Source of the DNA: Ecdyonurus torrentis
Lineage: Eukaryota > Arthropoda > Insecta > Ephemeroptera > Heptageniidae
Direction of reading: 5' to 3'
Length of the DNA: 64,000 bases
Assembly (NCBI GenBank): GCA_949318235.1
Contig: OX439137.1
Span: 23,795,653-23,859,652, forward strand
Part shown: piece after piece, positions 26,386 through 37,934 of the stretch
Numbering within the stretch: the stretch's first letter is position 1
Layout: each line of letters opens with the position of its first letter
Translations under genes and position numbers: made by a program
Notes under the pieces: model-generated
Told to the model about the DNA's origin: nothing
The model's database searches: none
The model's input: only the letters and a program-made list of their open reading frames with translations

Positions 26386-26386
26386 T

Positions 26387-26682
26387 ATAGATCACTTGCA
26401 CATCCTTACGCTTTGTTGCCATGATTGTGGTGCCTAATGCATTGTACAGCATAGGGGAAACATATTTTCTCCTAATTTTGCACATAAAAAAGAATTTCTT
26501 ACAACTGAATGAAGTTTTCTCATATTCTTCGAGCTTATTACGAGCTAGAAATAATGCTTTGATTGAGGTTTGAAGCTTCTTTAGCTGTTAATAAAATAAA
26601 AATGAGAGTTTTCCTATGCTGGCCTATGTATTTCTAACCAACAAAATGGTGGCTCTTAAATATTAGTGCAACTGGTCTATTG
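26387..26682 (-). mobile_element. MITE family D, copy 2
   Basis: Reverse copy from TAGATCACTTGCACATCC to TTAGTGCAACTGGTCTA, homologous along its length with 4239 and 40558. Confidence 0.8.
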
Positions 26683-26689
26683 TTACACA

Positions 26690-27300
26690 ATTTCCACTAA
26701 TAAAAATTATAATTACAAAATTTGCGTATTTATTATTATCAGCTAGTATGATTTGTTCCAATTACTAAATATACCACTTTGCTTTATTTTAATGCACCTT
26801 AAAAGGAACCTACACATTCTTAGATTTAATATTTTTATTTACTTTTAACCAAAAACAAAATTTGCACCTATTAAATTGATGGTACATACAGCACAACATA
26901 TAATATATTTTAAAATTAACAATAAGAAAAATAAAAACTTAAGCATGGGAGAACAAAAATCATTTGTGTTAGTTTGCATTATTTTTTTAATTGAATTATT
27001 TGAATCATTTCAGGTATCAATACTTAATGCTTTACACTTTATACAAATTGAAGTAGCACTCACAGCAAATGAATTTTTCGAGACTCTTTTCAACATGTTA
27101 AATTCCAAAAGAATGTTCAAATTCTTAACATATATTTTTTTTAGGAACATGAAAGTTTACACGAAAAACTACATCAGAAACTAAAACTTTTTTGTTTTTA
27201 CTAAAATTCTTATTAATTTGATCATTACTAATTTGTGTAGCAATAAATTTTTTATATTATCTTGACGGTTATCTTACAAAATGTCTTGATATTATTAATG
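26690..27300. other. Gene-free AT-rich stretch
   Basis: A 102-codon open frame at 26876-27184 is rich in Asn, Lys, Ile and Phe, has no domain I know and no splice context. I treat it as chance. Confidence 0.5.
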
Positions 27301-27304
27301 TTCT

Positions 27305-27650
27305 AAACTAACTTCTACATTTTAAAAAACAAAAGGTTGGTTCATTCTGTAAAGTAAAGTGAATCTCAATAACAGTGATTGGTTGACCAACAAAATAAGA
27401 CACATTCATTGGTTGATCTTGTTTTTTGAGCCGATAAAAGTGAGTCGCATATTGAGACTGGATCATTTTTTGCGAAGCTTCTTTCATTCTTATCAAGTTC
27501 AAATTTCTAAAAGAAAAAATAACAATGATCAACCATATTATGTATAAACGTAGTAAACAGGTAACGACGTCATAACCAGTTGTTATTAACAAAGGAACAT
27601 TTTCGAAGCTGGCTCAATATTTGTGTGTAGTTTATAGAACGAGCTTTTTA
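27305..27650 (-). mobile_element. Repeat family H, copy 1
   Basis: It contains AGTGATTGGTTGACCAACAA, CACATTCATTGGTTGATCTT and CGTAGTAAACAGGTAACGAC, all found in reverse order at 61405-62020 and partly at 39885-40050. The paired frames on both strands are shadows of this repeat. Confidence 0.75.
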
Positions 27651-28024
27651 GAATCTTCATGATATTTCTTTTAAAACTTTGAGATAAGGCACTTGATACC
27701 GTTGAATTAAAAACATGTTCAATCATTTTATATAAAATTCTTTATTTTTTTCCTTGTGGTATATCCTATGAATAATTTGCTACGTTACTTTACTTTTTCT
27801 CTCGTCATAAATTGAACAACTTTTTTTTCTTATATAAATATCCATTAAGCAAATGAACATACTTTTTATCATACTTTTTTCTTGTAATTTTGTATAAAAT
27901 ATTCTTGAAAAGTTCTATTCTTTACTTATTTTAATTATATAAAAACTATATATTTTTTGCAATTAATGTAAGTATATAATTATACTTTTAATGTATTGTG
28001 ATGTAATTTATCAATCATGTGTTC

Positions 28025-28268
28025 TGCACTGGAAAAAAAAAAAAAAAAAAAAAAAGACGCAAAATTTATGTTATTAAAATTTAAAATGGGGTGGTTATAA
28101 AGCCATAAATACGGCATAAATAACGTAAATTCTTTAAATTCATGTGCTTTTATACCTATATTCTAATCTATTTGTGTTATTCTGCCTCTTTTTATGATAT
28201 GTATAATTGTATCTAAAAACTGGCTGGAAATAAAAGTTATGCAAGTACCTGAATTTTTTTCCAGTGTA
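28025..28268. mobile_element. Family I-like MITE with CACTGGAAAAAA ends
   Basis: The left end CACTGGAAAAAAAA pairs with the right end TTTTTTTCCAGTGT. The interior has CATAAATACGGCATAAATAA, resembling the family I phrase. The A run at 28033-28055 lies just inside the left terminus. Confidence 0.65.
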
Positions 28269-28269
28269 A

Positions 28270-28784
28270 AGTCACTTGATATTAAAGTTATAAATTACTT
28301 TTATATCAGTATAAAAGAAAAATGCCATTTTTAATGAGTTTTAAATTATTGTACTTGAAAAGTATATTTCATAAGCCATTATAATATCTTGAATATTCCA
28401 GTTTTTATTTTCTCAATTATATACTTTTAACAAATCTATAAATTAAAAGTTCTGGAATGCTATAAGGAATATATTTTCCTCAACAAATTTAAATGATAAC
28501 ATAATTCAATTCAGAAAATACACATCTATTAAAATTTCAATACCCTTAAAATGAAAATAACATAAACAGTCTATCAAACACTCACAATGCCTTGACAACG
28601 TTATAAATTATTATTATTATATAAATTTTGGACCTATGGGCGAAAATTTTATCGTTTTTTGAGCTTTATAGTTTCATAACGGGTTTTTAAGTGCTTTTAT
28701 ACATTATTTTTTAGATGAAATTTTACTTATATACTTTCAAACAAGAAGCTATAATTGGAAACAGGATGACAGAAAAATTCTTCC

Positions 28785-28846
<62 letters not shown>

Positions 28847-29129
28847 TAAACATGTAACTCTATATTTTATTTTTCTACGAAAAAAAGCTCAAATGTTTTT
28901 TCAACGTGTTGCTGTTTCAAGTGTTTCATATTATTAAACATTATTTACCCTTTTTATTATGGTTAGCATATTTGATTATTATTTATTATTTTTTTACTTA
29001 ACACAAGGAAAAATGTATAATATAAATGTACGTATGTCTTTTTTCATAATATTAACTATTTTTACAGCAATTTTACAACCTAATATTTGAATCTTATAAA
29101 AAGCCCGCGTCACGTTCCCTTTAACTTAC
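28270..29129 (-). other. Intron downstream of TMEM200-like exon, partial
   Basis: This follows the donor GTAAGT at 29129-29124, so on the minus strand it is the start of the next intron. It contains (CT)n at 28789-28842 and no recognised exon. Confidence 0.5.
28789..28842. repeat. (CT)n microsatellite
   Basis: About 27 CT units. Confidence 0.97.
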
Positions 29130-29261
29130 CTCCAACTCCCATGACGATTGGTCCAGCATAAGATAAATTATTGAGATGAAATCCCCTGCTTTCATTCTTG
29201 ACATGAACTGTAGAGTTTCCTCGAACTTCTTGGTTTACAGACAGTTGATCAGCGAAGTAAC
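29130..29261 (-). CDS. TMEM200-like protein, internal exon (loop and start of TM2)
   Basis: This 132 bp exon is preceded by a pyrimidine-rich acceptor ending TTTTAG and followed by a consensus donor GTAAGT. It enters and leaves in phase 1. It encodes 43 full codons, beginning YFADQLS and ending with the hydrophobic stretch YAGPIVMGVG. Joined to the exon at 37707-37929 the first split codon becomes Gly, giving the continuous GGGMATIGYFAD. Between the two hydrophobic segments is a hydrophilic loop with three N-glycosylation sequons (NST, NES, NLS), which suggests it is outside the cell or in the lumen. In vertebrate TMEM200 proteins a short loop also separates the two helices and ends with a Leu-Gly-Pro..Met-Gly-Ile-Gly pattern. 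Here the equivalent is Ala-Gly-Pro-Ile-Val-Met-Gly-Val-Gly. The protein cannot end here, so another 3' exon lies at lower coordinates, probably outside the window. The function of the family is not established. Confidence 0.8.
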
Positions 29262-29357
29262 CTAAAACATTTAAGAAACTGAAGTTATATTTACTGAAGA
29301 AAATAAAAAGAAAACACAATATAAAACTATATCCAAAAGGCTGACTTTAACTCATAT

Positions 29358-29597
29358 CCAAGGTCCATATATAAGAGGTTAGATGCTACGGGAAAAGCGT
29401 TAGCTAAGGTCGTCCAGCTTAAAGAAATTCACCAAAGACGTCATATCACTACTTGCAACTTTGTACACTTTATTAGTGACGTAAATGGTGAACGGAATCG
29501 TATTGGCTTAGAACTATAAGTACAATCCATCTCAAAATGAAATCGAATGCGCGAGTTTTGTGCTGCGCTCAACCTCTTTATTATATATGGACCTTGA
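29358..29597. mobile_element. MITE family L inside the intron
   Basis: The left end CAAGGTCCATATATAAGAGG pairs with the right end CCTCTTTATTATATATGGAC followed by CTTG, giving imperfect inverted repeats of about 24 bp. It lies 97 bp upstream of the acceptor of the exon at 29130-29261. Confidence 0.8.
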
Positions 29598-30115
29598 CTT
29601 ATATCTTTACTTTCAAAACTGCGCTGCTAATTCAAACAAAAATAACGGGAAATGACGTCACATGCTTGTGGGTAGCATGGTTGTTATTTTTTAAATTATG
29701 AATTAATTACTGAAATGTACTTAATAAAGGTAAATATTGACTTTAATAGAATCTACTCTCTTTCTAATTATGTGCTCAAATACTGTCCCAAAAAATTATT
29801 ATCCCCATTGCAACATTACGTGCCCGTTTTCCTCTATTATATTAAAGCGCTATGTTCCCCTCATACCTGTTATCTGTTATCACTTATCAATGTTGCCAGT
29901 TTTTCTATTTTCCCATTAGGATAATGTATTGAAAGTTATTCATTTCGGTACAAATAAAGAATAATGCTGGCTTTACATTTACCTATAAAGTAACTTTGAT
30001 TCATTAGCAAACATTTTAATATCATATTTAATTTTACATCTGTTAATTTAAATCATATATTATTCTGTTTGTAATATTTTAGTGTCATAAAGTTAAGTTG
30101 TATTTTAGTTTAGGT

Positions 30116-30231
<116 letters not shown>

Positions 30232-30281
30232 ATACAAAAATGTCTAGTAACTTAGTTTATACTGTCTCCTCGTTCAAAGCA

Positions 30282-30283
<2 letters not shown>

Positions 30284-30333
<50 letters not shown>
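30284..30333. repeat. (CT)n microsatellite
   Basis: About 24 CT units, 55 bp after the TA array. Confidence 0.97.
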
Positions 30334-30337
<4 letters not shown>

Positions 30338-30638
30338 GGGGAGAAATTAAATTTACAAAAGTTTTGCCAGAACGACGTGTGGGAGAGAGAAATCACGTAC
30401 TCTCATGTTACTTTGCTTCTAATTGACCTTACAGTTATCTAAATTGTATACTTTCAACTTTTTAAACGTGAAAAATGTGTTTTTTTAATATGTTTCATAT
30501 TTTTTATCATCGCATATTAATTTACGTATAAATTTTTTACTCTGGATTTTCATAAATAATAAATAAATTTTAATTAACGTATGAAAGAAAAGACAATGAA
30601 CAGAAATTCAATGATAAAGAATGTCATAATTATGTTAG

Positions 30639-30665
<27 letters not shown>
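30639..30665. repeat. poly(T) tract
   Basis: 27 T in a row. Confidence 0.95.
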
Positions 30666-30670
<5 letters not shown>

Positions 30671-30797
30671 ACTTTAGAAATTGATATTTAATTTAAATAA
30701 CTTGAGGGCTCAGGAAGTTTCAGTAAAAAAAAAAAATTATTTCATCGTCGAGAAATTATTCAACCGCGACATTATGCGTCTGTTCCCCACAAGAAGC

Positions 30798-31013
30798 CCC
30801 ATTAACCAATTTCTTATTTATTTTCCATTCATAAAATATCAGATGCGGGTTTATGACGTCACAGTTCACTGGTCCACGCGCGTGGAAACAGGTGAGCTAT
30901 ATGATATACCCGCATCTGCCATTTCGTGAACGGAAAATACTTTAGAAATTAATTACCCCGGCCAAATTAACGTTGATTTTTAGGTTTGTTACGATTTTAT
31001 ACATTTTTTTTTT
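30798..31013. mobile_element. Palindromic MITE family C, copy 1
   Basis: The arms TTTATTTTCCATTCATAAAA and CAGATGCGGGT pair with ACCCGCATCTG and CATTTCGTGAACGGAAAATA. The centre carries TGACGTCACAG at 30854 and CCACGCGCGTGG. The outer left arm is truncated, while the right arm continues to GGCCAAATTAACGTTGATTT. The 82-codon open frame at 30681 is an accident of this repeat. Confidence 0.75.
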
Positions 31014-31368
31014 AAATAAATTTATACTCCTATTCAAATAACCTACAATACGGTCAACTCCCGGTTTCCTGTGAAACTCGGGCAAGAAACTTTACTTTCA
31101 CAGTGTTGAATGAGTCGGCACTTTGGCTATGGCATATCATAGCTATATTCTAAAGTAAAGTGCTCAACATATTATGCTCAGGGGTGAATTACCTGAACAT
31201 GTTTTATGTCTTAACTTTGTTTTTTTTTTATATTTTAAATAAAAAGATCTAAATTCATTTCTTTCATCCTGCATTCATAATACAATTTAAATGCCTCAAA
31301 TATTGCATCATATTAAATATTTTGTAATTTTAAGTTGATATATTTTTATTATATTACTATGCTATGTT
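31014..31368. other. Intronic sequence without a clear element
   Basis: Contains CTTTACTTTCACAGTGTTGA and, inverted, AAAGTAAAGTGCTCAACA, hinting at one more small foldback element, but the boundaries are unclear. Confidence 0.35.
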
Positions 31369-31493
31369 GTATCTGACCAAAAGTTTAAGAACGATTTTTA
31401 CAGGCAACCCGCAATCACACTATGTTATCTTTATGGGAAAACGCTGCCACTGCCCCTTTCTTAAACTTTTGGCCAGAGCTGTACACCCTGTGT
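31369..31493. mobile_element. Tc1/mariner-like MITE (family N)
   Basis: The left end TCTGACCAAAAGTTTAAGAA and right end TTCTTAAACTTTTGGCCAGA form inverted repeats next to TA on both sides. The ending GGCCAAAAGTTTAAG is typical of Tc1-type termini. Total is about 125 bp with no coding room. Confidence 0.8.
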
Positions 31494-31499
31494 GTTTAA

Positions 31500-32232
31500 T
31501 AAATAAATAAAACAATATTCAGTATCTTAGTATTGTTGGAATCAAAATTACATTAAGCTAGTGACTTTCGTAAAAAATGTAATGTCAGAATTCTCATTTG
31601 GTATGCTTAAAAAAATTTAGAGACTTGCATACCAATAAAAATTATAAAATATCATTCCTATGACACTTTTTTCTTAAATATTTAATTTGCTTACATTTAT
31701 TTTATTATAAAAGACATTTCAAAAAAAAAAAAAAAAAAAAAAAAACTGATTCAAACTTACCAAGCTTGTTAAAAAAACATCCCCTATTATTTGTGGTCTT
31801 TAGAAAAGTATGTTTGTAGAAAAAACATTTACTTTTATCGTGATAACATTCACTACTAAACTTTTTTGAGTTCAATATAAACATCAGAGCAAGATTAATG
31901 AACATTGAATTTGTTCACTGAAATGTCACAGAATAAGGTGAGAAAATATCGATGTTTTTGTGCTTATGTGGTAGCTGAAAGATGAAATAGTAGCAAACTA
32001 ACTTTCTGGATTGCGAACTATTGAAGATAAAAATTATCTTTAAATGTTACAAAAAAACTATGATTTAAGAATAGTAAGAATACAAACACATATTATGTAA
32101 ATACAAATGATTTTAGGCGTAAAAGTTATAAATTGCCTTGCATGTTAATCACACAAAACCTATCAATTTAAAAATAAATTAAAACATTTTTTAATAGAAA
32201 CTAATATTAAATATTATTAAAGAGAGCTTGAT

Positions 32233-32312
<80 letters not shown>

Positions 32313-33074
32313 ACTTCTTATTTATTTTTGAACAGAAAAATAAAATGTCAGCAAAAATATGACGACTAAAATATGAAAACTAAAAACTTCAAAATACAGG
32401 TCATGTGACACAATATTTTATTATAGTCGTTGTAATTTCCCACAAAACTTTTTTGTTGGATATATATATTTTTTTTTACTTGTAAAATTGAAATAAAACC
32501 AAACACGCATGAAAATATCACTACTTATAAATATCTAATTTCTTATTAATTTTTTTTAATTTTTAAAGAAAAAAAAAACAACTTATAGTCTATATATATA
32601 AACGTAACGATGACGCAAACAATAAAATTATAGTTGCCCAATTCAGTCAATATTTCGAAGTTCATATTTCGAGTAGTATAACTGAAATGAAATTAAATAT
32701 TATACTCCTTCTTTAATACTTTTTCATTTGTTTTATTTTTCCATATTAATAATTTAATACTCAATATAAAAATTATTTTTCAACTTCAAAAGGTAATATA
32801 ATAAATTTAAATTGTAAATACTAAAGGTCACTATTTTTTTTTTTTTTTTTACAAAATGTTCCACTTTTTTATTTTTCACTTTTTTATTTTAAAATACAGC
32901 ATTTTTTCCCCTGTGAACTATAATCATCATACTCTAGAGAGTTTCAACATAAAAGAAGTTTCTTTATAAAATATACAAGCCTTGCTTAAAATATTTATGA
33001 AAAACATGCATAACAATTACTTTACTTTTAGTTGTATCTTAGTTAGTAGCTAAACGCAAAGGAAAAGTATGGAG

Positions 33075-33105
<31 letters not shown>

Positions 33106-33600
33106 ATTTGCGTGCTAAAAAAATAATTATAATAAAAAACAAATGATAAACTATTTCTCAATGAAAGTTCTTAGATTTTCTTATGTTTATTTTAAAATGG
33201 ATCTAACTTCAAGGTGTTTTTAAAAAATGCTATAATTATAACGTTAATTTTAAAAACTAATTGTATTTGAAATTTAAGTTGTTCTCTAAAAGTTTTAAGA
33301 ATTAAAATGACTTATACTTCTTCTGCCTTCAAGTTCGTGTGAGCTACGTACAGTACGTACTAATTATTGTGAAATTATTTAACACTATACAGAAACAGTA
33401 GTAAAAATATAAAACCACACTTCTTGATACAACAGGATGGTATATACGGATCTAAATTACAATGATTATTACATAACCATTCCTTCATAACTTTCTATGT
33501 CTATATTTTATCTTCTTTGTTCCTTTGTAAATAATATTAAAAATAACAAAGTTCTGGCTTTTTTTGGAGAGTTTTTTTTTTCTTTTCTTTTTAATTCCTG
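31500..33600. other. Intronic AT-rich sequence with simple repeats
   Basis: Poly(A) 31721-31745, (CT)n 32235-32312, poly(T) 32834-32850 and 33075-33101. I see nothing coding. Confidence 0.6.
32235..32312. repeat. (CT)n microsatellite
   Basis: About 36 CT units, with an imperfect last few. Confidence 0.97.
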
Positions 33601-33603
33601 ACT

Positions 33604-34310
33604 TTTACAAAAAGGTCGTACTTGTCCTTCTATTTGAAGCAGGCCCAATGCATAGTCACCTGTCAATCAAGAGCTACTCAACGACAACCAACACTCTCAA
33701 TGTATAAGCGCAGCAAACTTTTAGTCTGTATGCAACTGCAACAACCCCCACATCTATCACGACAATTCGATGAAGTAACTTTCAATATTGCTAGTATTCC
33801 GGCCGGCCAGATCACCAAAGGGGCAAGCAAGCATTATGCTCGCGGCAAATATAGTCCATTACTCCGAGAATGAAGCTCCGTAACCACGTCGACTGATATT
33901 CGTGAAAATCCTAAGCTAGAAGATCCTAGGCAGCTCATGGGAAACTGTCCTCTAATTTCACTCTAGAACACCAGACATATGGGGCCCCCTACAGAACCTT
34001 ATCGTCTAATGCATCACTCTTACAAATGATTCAAATTATTTTCCCTCAAACGAAGACATCATCTCGTCCTTTACCCACAACTCTCATCATAGGCAAAGGT
34101 TAAGAGCACAACTTTATTTAGGATGTGGACGGAAATTAAAAATTTAAAATATTTTCACCTTTTAAGCAAATTAAACACTACTTTTACTTTTATTTTATTG
34201 AGAATCAAAGTTTCTGCCTCTAAAATGAATATAATATCATCAATCATCATATTATCAGTATCACAAGTGAAATACAAATGTATAAGAAACACTATGCTTA
34301 TACTTTTACC
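33604..34310 (+). repeat. G+C-richer duplicated segment, copy 1 (inverted partner at 54130-54835)
   Basis: This block stands out by base composition from the surrounding AT-rich DNA. The core, about 33604-34130, matches the reverse complement of 54295-54835 with about six substitutions and one 3 bp indel. From about 33778 to 34105 I found no differences at all. The AT-rich tail (34130-34310) is alignable but much more diverged, with many small indels. Landmarks are CCGGCCGGCCAGATCACC, CGTCGACTGATATTCGTG and GGGGCCCCCTACAGAACC. An open frame of 83 codons (33622-33873, no ATG at its start) ends GKYSPLLRE. In the other copy the same frame has a CAA-to-TAA change, so I do not call a gene. No terminal repeats or target duplication were seen. 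It could be an LTR, a retroposed noncoding RNA or a segmental duplication. Confidence 0.85.
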
Positions 34311-34319
34311 TAAAATTAT

Positions 34320-35347
34320 AATTTTGGAAATACACTTTCATCATTTGTCTTAATGATATTTAAAACTACCTAATTTTAAAAATTATATTTTTACTTTAAA
34401 TATAGATATTTTTTTATGGACAGGTAAAATTCTGTTTACATATTTTTAATTCAAGCCTATAGATTACATGTATATATGTATAACCAATGCAGAAAGATTT
34501 AAGTGTGTGTGTGTGTGTGTGTGTCATGCGAGTGTGTGTTTATTTGTTTCTGTTTGAGAGAGAGAGAGAATACAAAAAATTAAAATATATATATATTAAC
34601 AGTATCAAAAAAAAATCATCTAATCACCATCGTACCCCAAAAGAAATATTTAAAATACATATATACGAGAAGTAAATTTTTATACTGTAAAAAAAAATTC
34701 TTGCTTAATTGAAATGCAAAAATATCAGAATAATTTAAAGATTAAAACCTTTCTCGTCAATATAAATTGAAAGGAGGGCATAGAAATCATCATTTCTTTA
34801 TTTATTCTGTATTTCATGCATTATGCATCCCTATAGTGCAATATTTTCTTTATTTTTAAATAAATTTACACTTAAAAGAATTTTTTTCCCTCTTTTTTTT
34901 TTTTTTTTCAAATTAAATAGTAAATGTGTTGCAGTTTCCTTTGCTGCAATGCGCTTTCTCTTTGGGATTACTTATGCTTTGTGAATGACTTAATTGAGTC
35001 TATTTGAACTCCATTTACTTTGGTGTGCATTCATTCATAGGGTGATGCGATTTAGTTTTACATTATGCCACGTTTTGCTCTGCAATGTAATGAGTTTAAT
35101 TTATAGCAATAAGTTTTATTAATTCATATTTAAACGCTTGAAAAAACTAAAAATATATATATAAATATTCACTTTTTTAAATTTAAAATTTTATAAATAA
35201 ATATCTAGAGCTCTAAAAATAAACATTACGTTTGAATGTGTATCATTTTATTAAAAAATGATACGCTAATTCTTAATATTTTCTACCCCGTATTTTATCC
35301 TCGTACTATTTTATGATATTTTTAATATTTTAAATCTTAAATTCACT

Positions 35348-35379
<32 letters not shown>

Positions 35380-35935
35380 TTATGACTATGACCGATAAAA
35401 CTCAATACTAAAACTCAAATTCTGATTTAAATGGACACAACAGAGGTTCAGTAACTCTATATTATGATTCATTAGGTATTTTGTAGTATTACTTGTGTCA
35501 GTAGGTACTTTTAAAAATTACATGGTACTACTTGAAACAAATAAATAACTTATACACTCTATACAAAAATCATGTTATTATAGACTTTTTTTTTTAAATT
35601 GGAACAACATTATTAAATATAGCTTCATTTATATACTACAGTGTATGTTTCAATTACAAAGTTACATATTGCTGTATAAATGTTGCATATTGTTAATATA
35701 AATTAAAGCATGAATTATCATAGTTAAATGACTTGTATTTTGCTAGAAATGAGCTAGCTTTAATATTACGTGTATATTTTTGTTCATGTAATAATACTTA
35801 CTATATGAATAAACATGTTCGTGTAGTAATAATATTTCATAATATTTTCATTTTTTTTTTTTTTTTAGAAACAGTTAAAAACTTGTCTTCTAATTTAATG
35901 TTAACACTTCTTTTAATATAATAAATATATCACTA
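34320..35935. other. Intronic AT-rich sequence with simple repeats
   Basis: (GT)n 34503-34524, a short GA run 34556-34569, poly(T) 34893-34908, poly(A) 35348-35375. No exon seen. Confidence 0.6.
34503..34524. repeat. (GT)n microsatellite
   Basis: 11 GT units, the only clear GT array of this size in the window. Confidence 0.95.
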
Positions 35936-35939
35936 TTAA

Positions 35940-36245
35940 AGACGTAGAATAAAAAAAAAATTGCCTAATATCTTAACATACTGGAATATTAACGTTGATT
36001 TTGTCTGTGTTATTGATTTCTAGTTTATTTTCCATTCAAGAAATGGTAATTGCGGACTCTGACGTCATAGCTTGCGTGGTCCATGCGCGCGTAAGGCAAG
36101 TGAGGTGTGACGTTACAGTCCGCATTCACCTTTTTGTGAATGGAGAATAAATTAGAAATTAATGATTCTAGCCAAATTAACGGTGATATTTCCGTGTATT
36201 AGAATATTTAAGCATTTTTTTTTTAAAATCAACGAGTACTACTTC
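35940..36245. mobile_element. Palindromic MITE family C, copy 2
   Basis: Long mirrored arms: TATTAACGTTGATTTTG..TTGATTTCTAGTTTATTTTC..TGCGGACT pairs with AGTCCGCA..GAATAAATTAGAAATTAA..CAAATTAACGGTGATA. TGACGTCA at 36060 is mirrored by TGACGTTA near 36107, with GCGCGCGT at the hinge. Both outer ends run into A or T tracts of about 10 nt. Confidence 0.85.
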
Positions 36246-36689
36246 TTTAAGTTTTTTTTTTCCCCCACATATTAAATATAATTATTGTGTTTATACCAAG
36301 TATATTTCAATCTATCTACTTTCTAACTTAACTTCTTATAGCAGCAAGGTGTCATAAATCTTTGTAAGAAAAGTTTAAAGTACTTGTAAGTACTTTACAA
36401 GTACACGATTACATTTACAATTAGAACAAAAGACGCGTTCATTGTTCAAATATTAAATGTCCACGTTTCATGTAACATAAAAAATGTAATAAATTTTTTA
36501 ACCTTTTTCCTATACTAAGTTTTAAAGTTTGTAGAAAAACTTTGAATTCATAACTAGAGCATGTGTAATGTAAAATGTAAAATGCACTGTTTCATAACAT
36601 GGATATTATAATATATAATATTATGTTATGTAGGTTTTATTCATTATTTTCATTGTGTTTATATGAATATAAAGTTTACATAAAGCAGA

Positions 36690-37010
36690 TTTTTATTATT
36701 TAATTATTATATATTTTTTTATATAGAATAAAAAAATGCATAGCTCTGCATAAATATTCATTTTGCAGAAACTTTTAATTTATTTTTCATATATTTACAA
36801 GGACAAAATGTAATACATAATAATTTACATATTAGATAATGTTAGCAAGATTTGTTCAGTACAATGTAATTTTTGCTATACTGCTTATTAACTTTTTTTA
36901 TTTGCATAAATATTATATTGCATAGTATAATTACTATGCTATTCCAATTGATCAACCTTTATGCTATAATATTATAATATATCGTAATTTCTGTGAAAAA
37001 GTGCACTTTC
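36690..37010. mobile_element. Family I AT-rich fragment(s)
   Basis: TTTTTGCTATACTGC, TTGCATAAATATTATATTGC and TTTATGCTATAATATTATAA resemble the TAGCATAA/TTATGCTA palindromes of 10975-11800. Boundaries are not clear. Confidence 0.4.
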
Positions 37011-37617
37011 ATCCTGTATTATTATGATAAATTAACAATGCATTGCAAAGTGAGAAAATAATAACATTTATAAAAAATCCTCAAAATATCAAAATCGGAT
37101 CGATAATCGAAAAAAACTTTAACGATATATACTTAAATTGAATTGAACTGTTAACGATTTTGTTTTCAATTTATTCAGCTGATTGAAATGATCGTAGAAA
37201 ACTTTTTTTTTCTTCGAGGTTTTGTTACCATAAATTTTTTATTTTTTGAAACAATTTTCTATTTAAATAGAAGATTATATTGTTTCGAAAACAAAACAGT
37301 GATTTTTATAATACACTACATTTTTCAATGTTACTTTTTACTTCTACACTTATTTCTCTTTGCAATCATATTATCGCATGATATCATTAAAAAATTATGA
37401 ATAGACAAACAAACAAAAATTTAGCGGGAGATTATTTAATTTTTAATGCGCAATATATGCACGAAAGAAAATATTTATTTTTCAACTCAACATTTAATAA
37501 AGATATAGAAGCACAAAGTAGTCAGCTAGCAATTTGTTAGTAACGTTGGGGTCAGAGTTTTCCGTAAACACGTTTTGCAATGTATATATTTAAATTTACA
37601 TTACTTTAGCATTTAAG

Positions 37618-37643
37618 TTTTTTTTTTTTTTTTTTTTTTTTTT
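37618..37643. repeat. poly(T) tract near the exon
   Basis: 26 T, about 60 bp below the donor site of the exon at 37707. Transcribed as poly(A) in the pre-mRNA. Confidence 0.95.
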
Positions 37644-37706
37644 AAAGTGGATTTATTAAAGATTGCGCTATGTCTGTATAAAAATGATATAAACAGCTAT
37701 ACATAC

Positions 37707-37929
37707 CTATAGTTGCCATCCCACCACCTAATGCCATCAATACGAGTCCTAATGATAATGCTTTACATGCGTTCCATAAACATCTAGATGTAACTTTACC
37801 GCGCACCACTTGCACGTTCCATTGCGCACGTACTGCGTTCTGAGCACGTACAGAACGAGCACGTGATACTGAGGCTTTCCGTCTCGACGCTGCTGACCAA
37901 TTGTGGCCCATGAGTGCGCCTTGGTGCAT
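37707..37929 (-). CDS. TMEM200-like protein, N-terminal exon (TM1)
   Basis: This exon is 223 bp: 74 codons plus the first base of a split Gly codon, ending at donor GTATGT. It encodes a strongly basic N-terminus (about residues 16-49, including SRRKASVSRARSVRAQ), the motif VVRGKVTS, then a helix from about residue 57 (ALSLGLVLMALGGGMATIG). The join to the exon at 29130-29261 is in phase and gives a two-pass protein with a glycosylatable loop. Vertebrate TMEM200A/B/C also have a basic N-terminus, a VVRGK or VRGR motif directly before the first helix, and a GY after it. That order is my basis for the name. The start is uncertain: ATG at 37929 is immediately preceded by TTTTAG, which is both an in-frame stop and a plausible splice acceptor. 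It may be the true start after a 5' UTR intron, or this exon may continue an upstream coding exon. G+C and codon use are clearly higher than in the surroundings. The family's biochemical role is unknown. Confidence 0.8.
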
Positions 37930-37934
37930 CTAAA

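Noticed and set aside
26876..27184. 102-codon plus-strand frame
   Set aside because: Composition typical of random AT-rich DNA, with no motif and no flanking splice or promoter signal.
27308..27592. Overlapping frames on both strands at the family H copy
   Set aside because: Similar frames recur at 39795 and 61605 because the same repeat is present; there is no sign of coding constraint.
30681..30929. 82-codon frame with ordinary-looking residues
   Set aside because: It lies across a palindromic family C MITE.
33622..33873. 83-codon gene in the G+C-richer block
   Set aside because: It lacks an ATG at its start, has no recognised domain, and carries a premature stop in the almost identical second copy.
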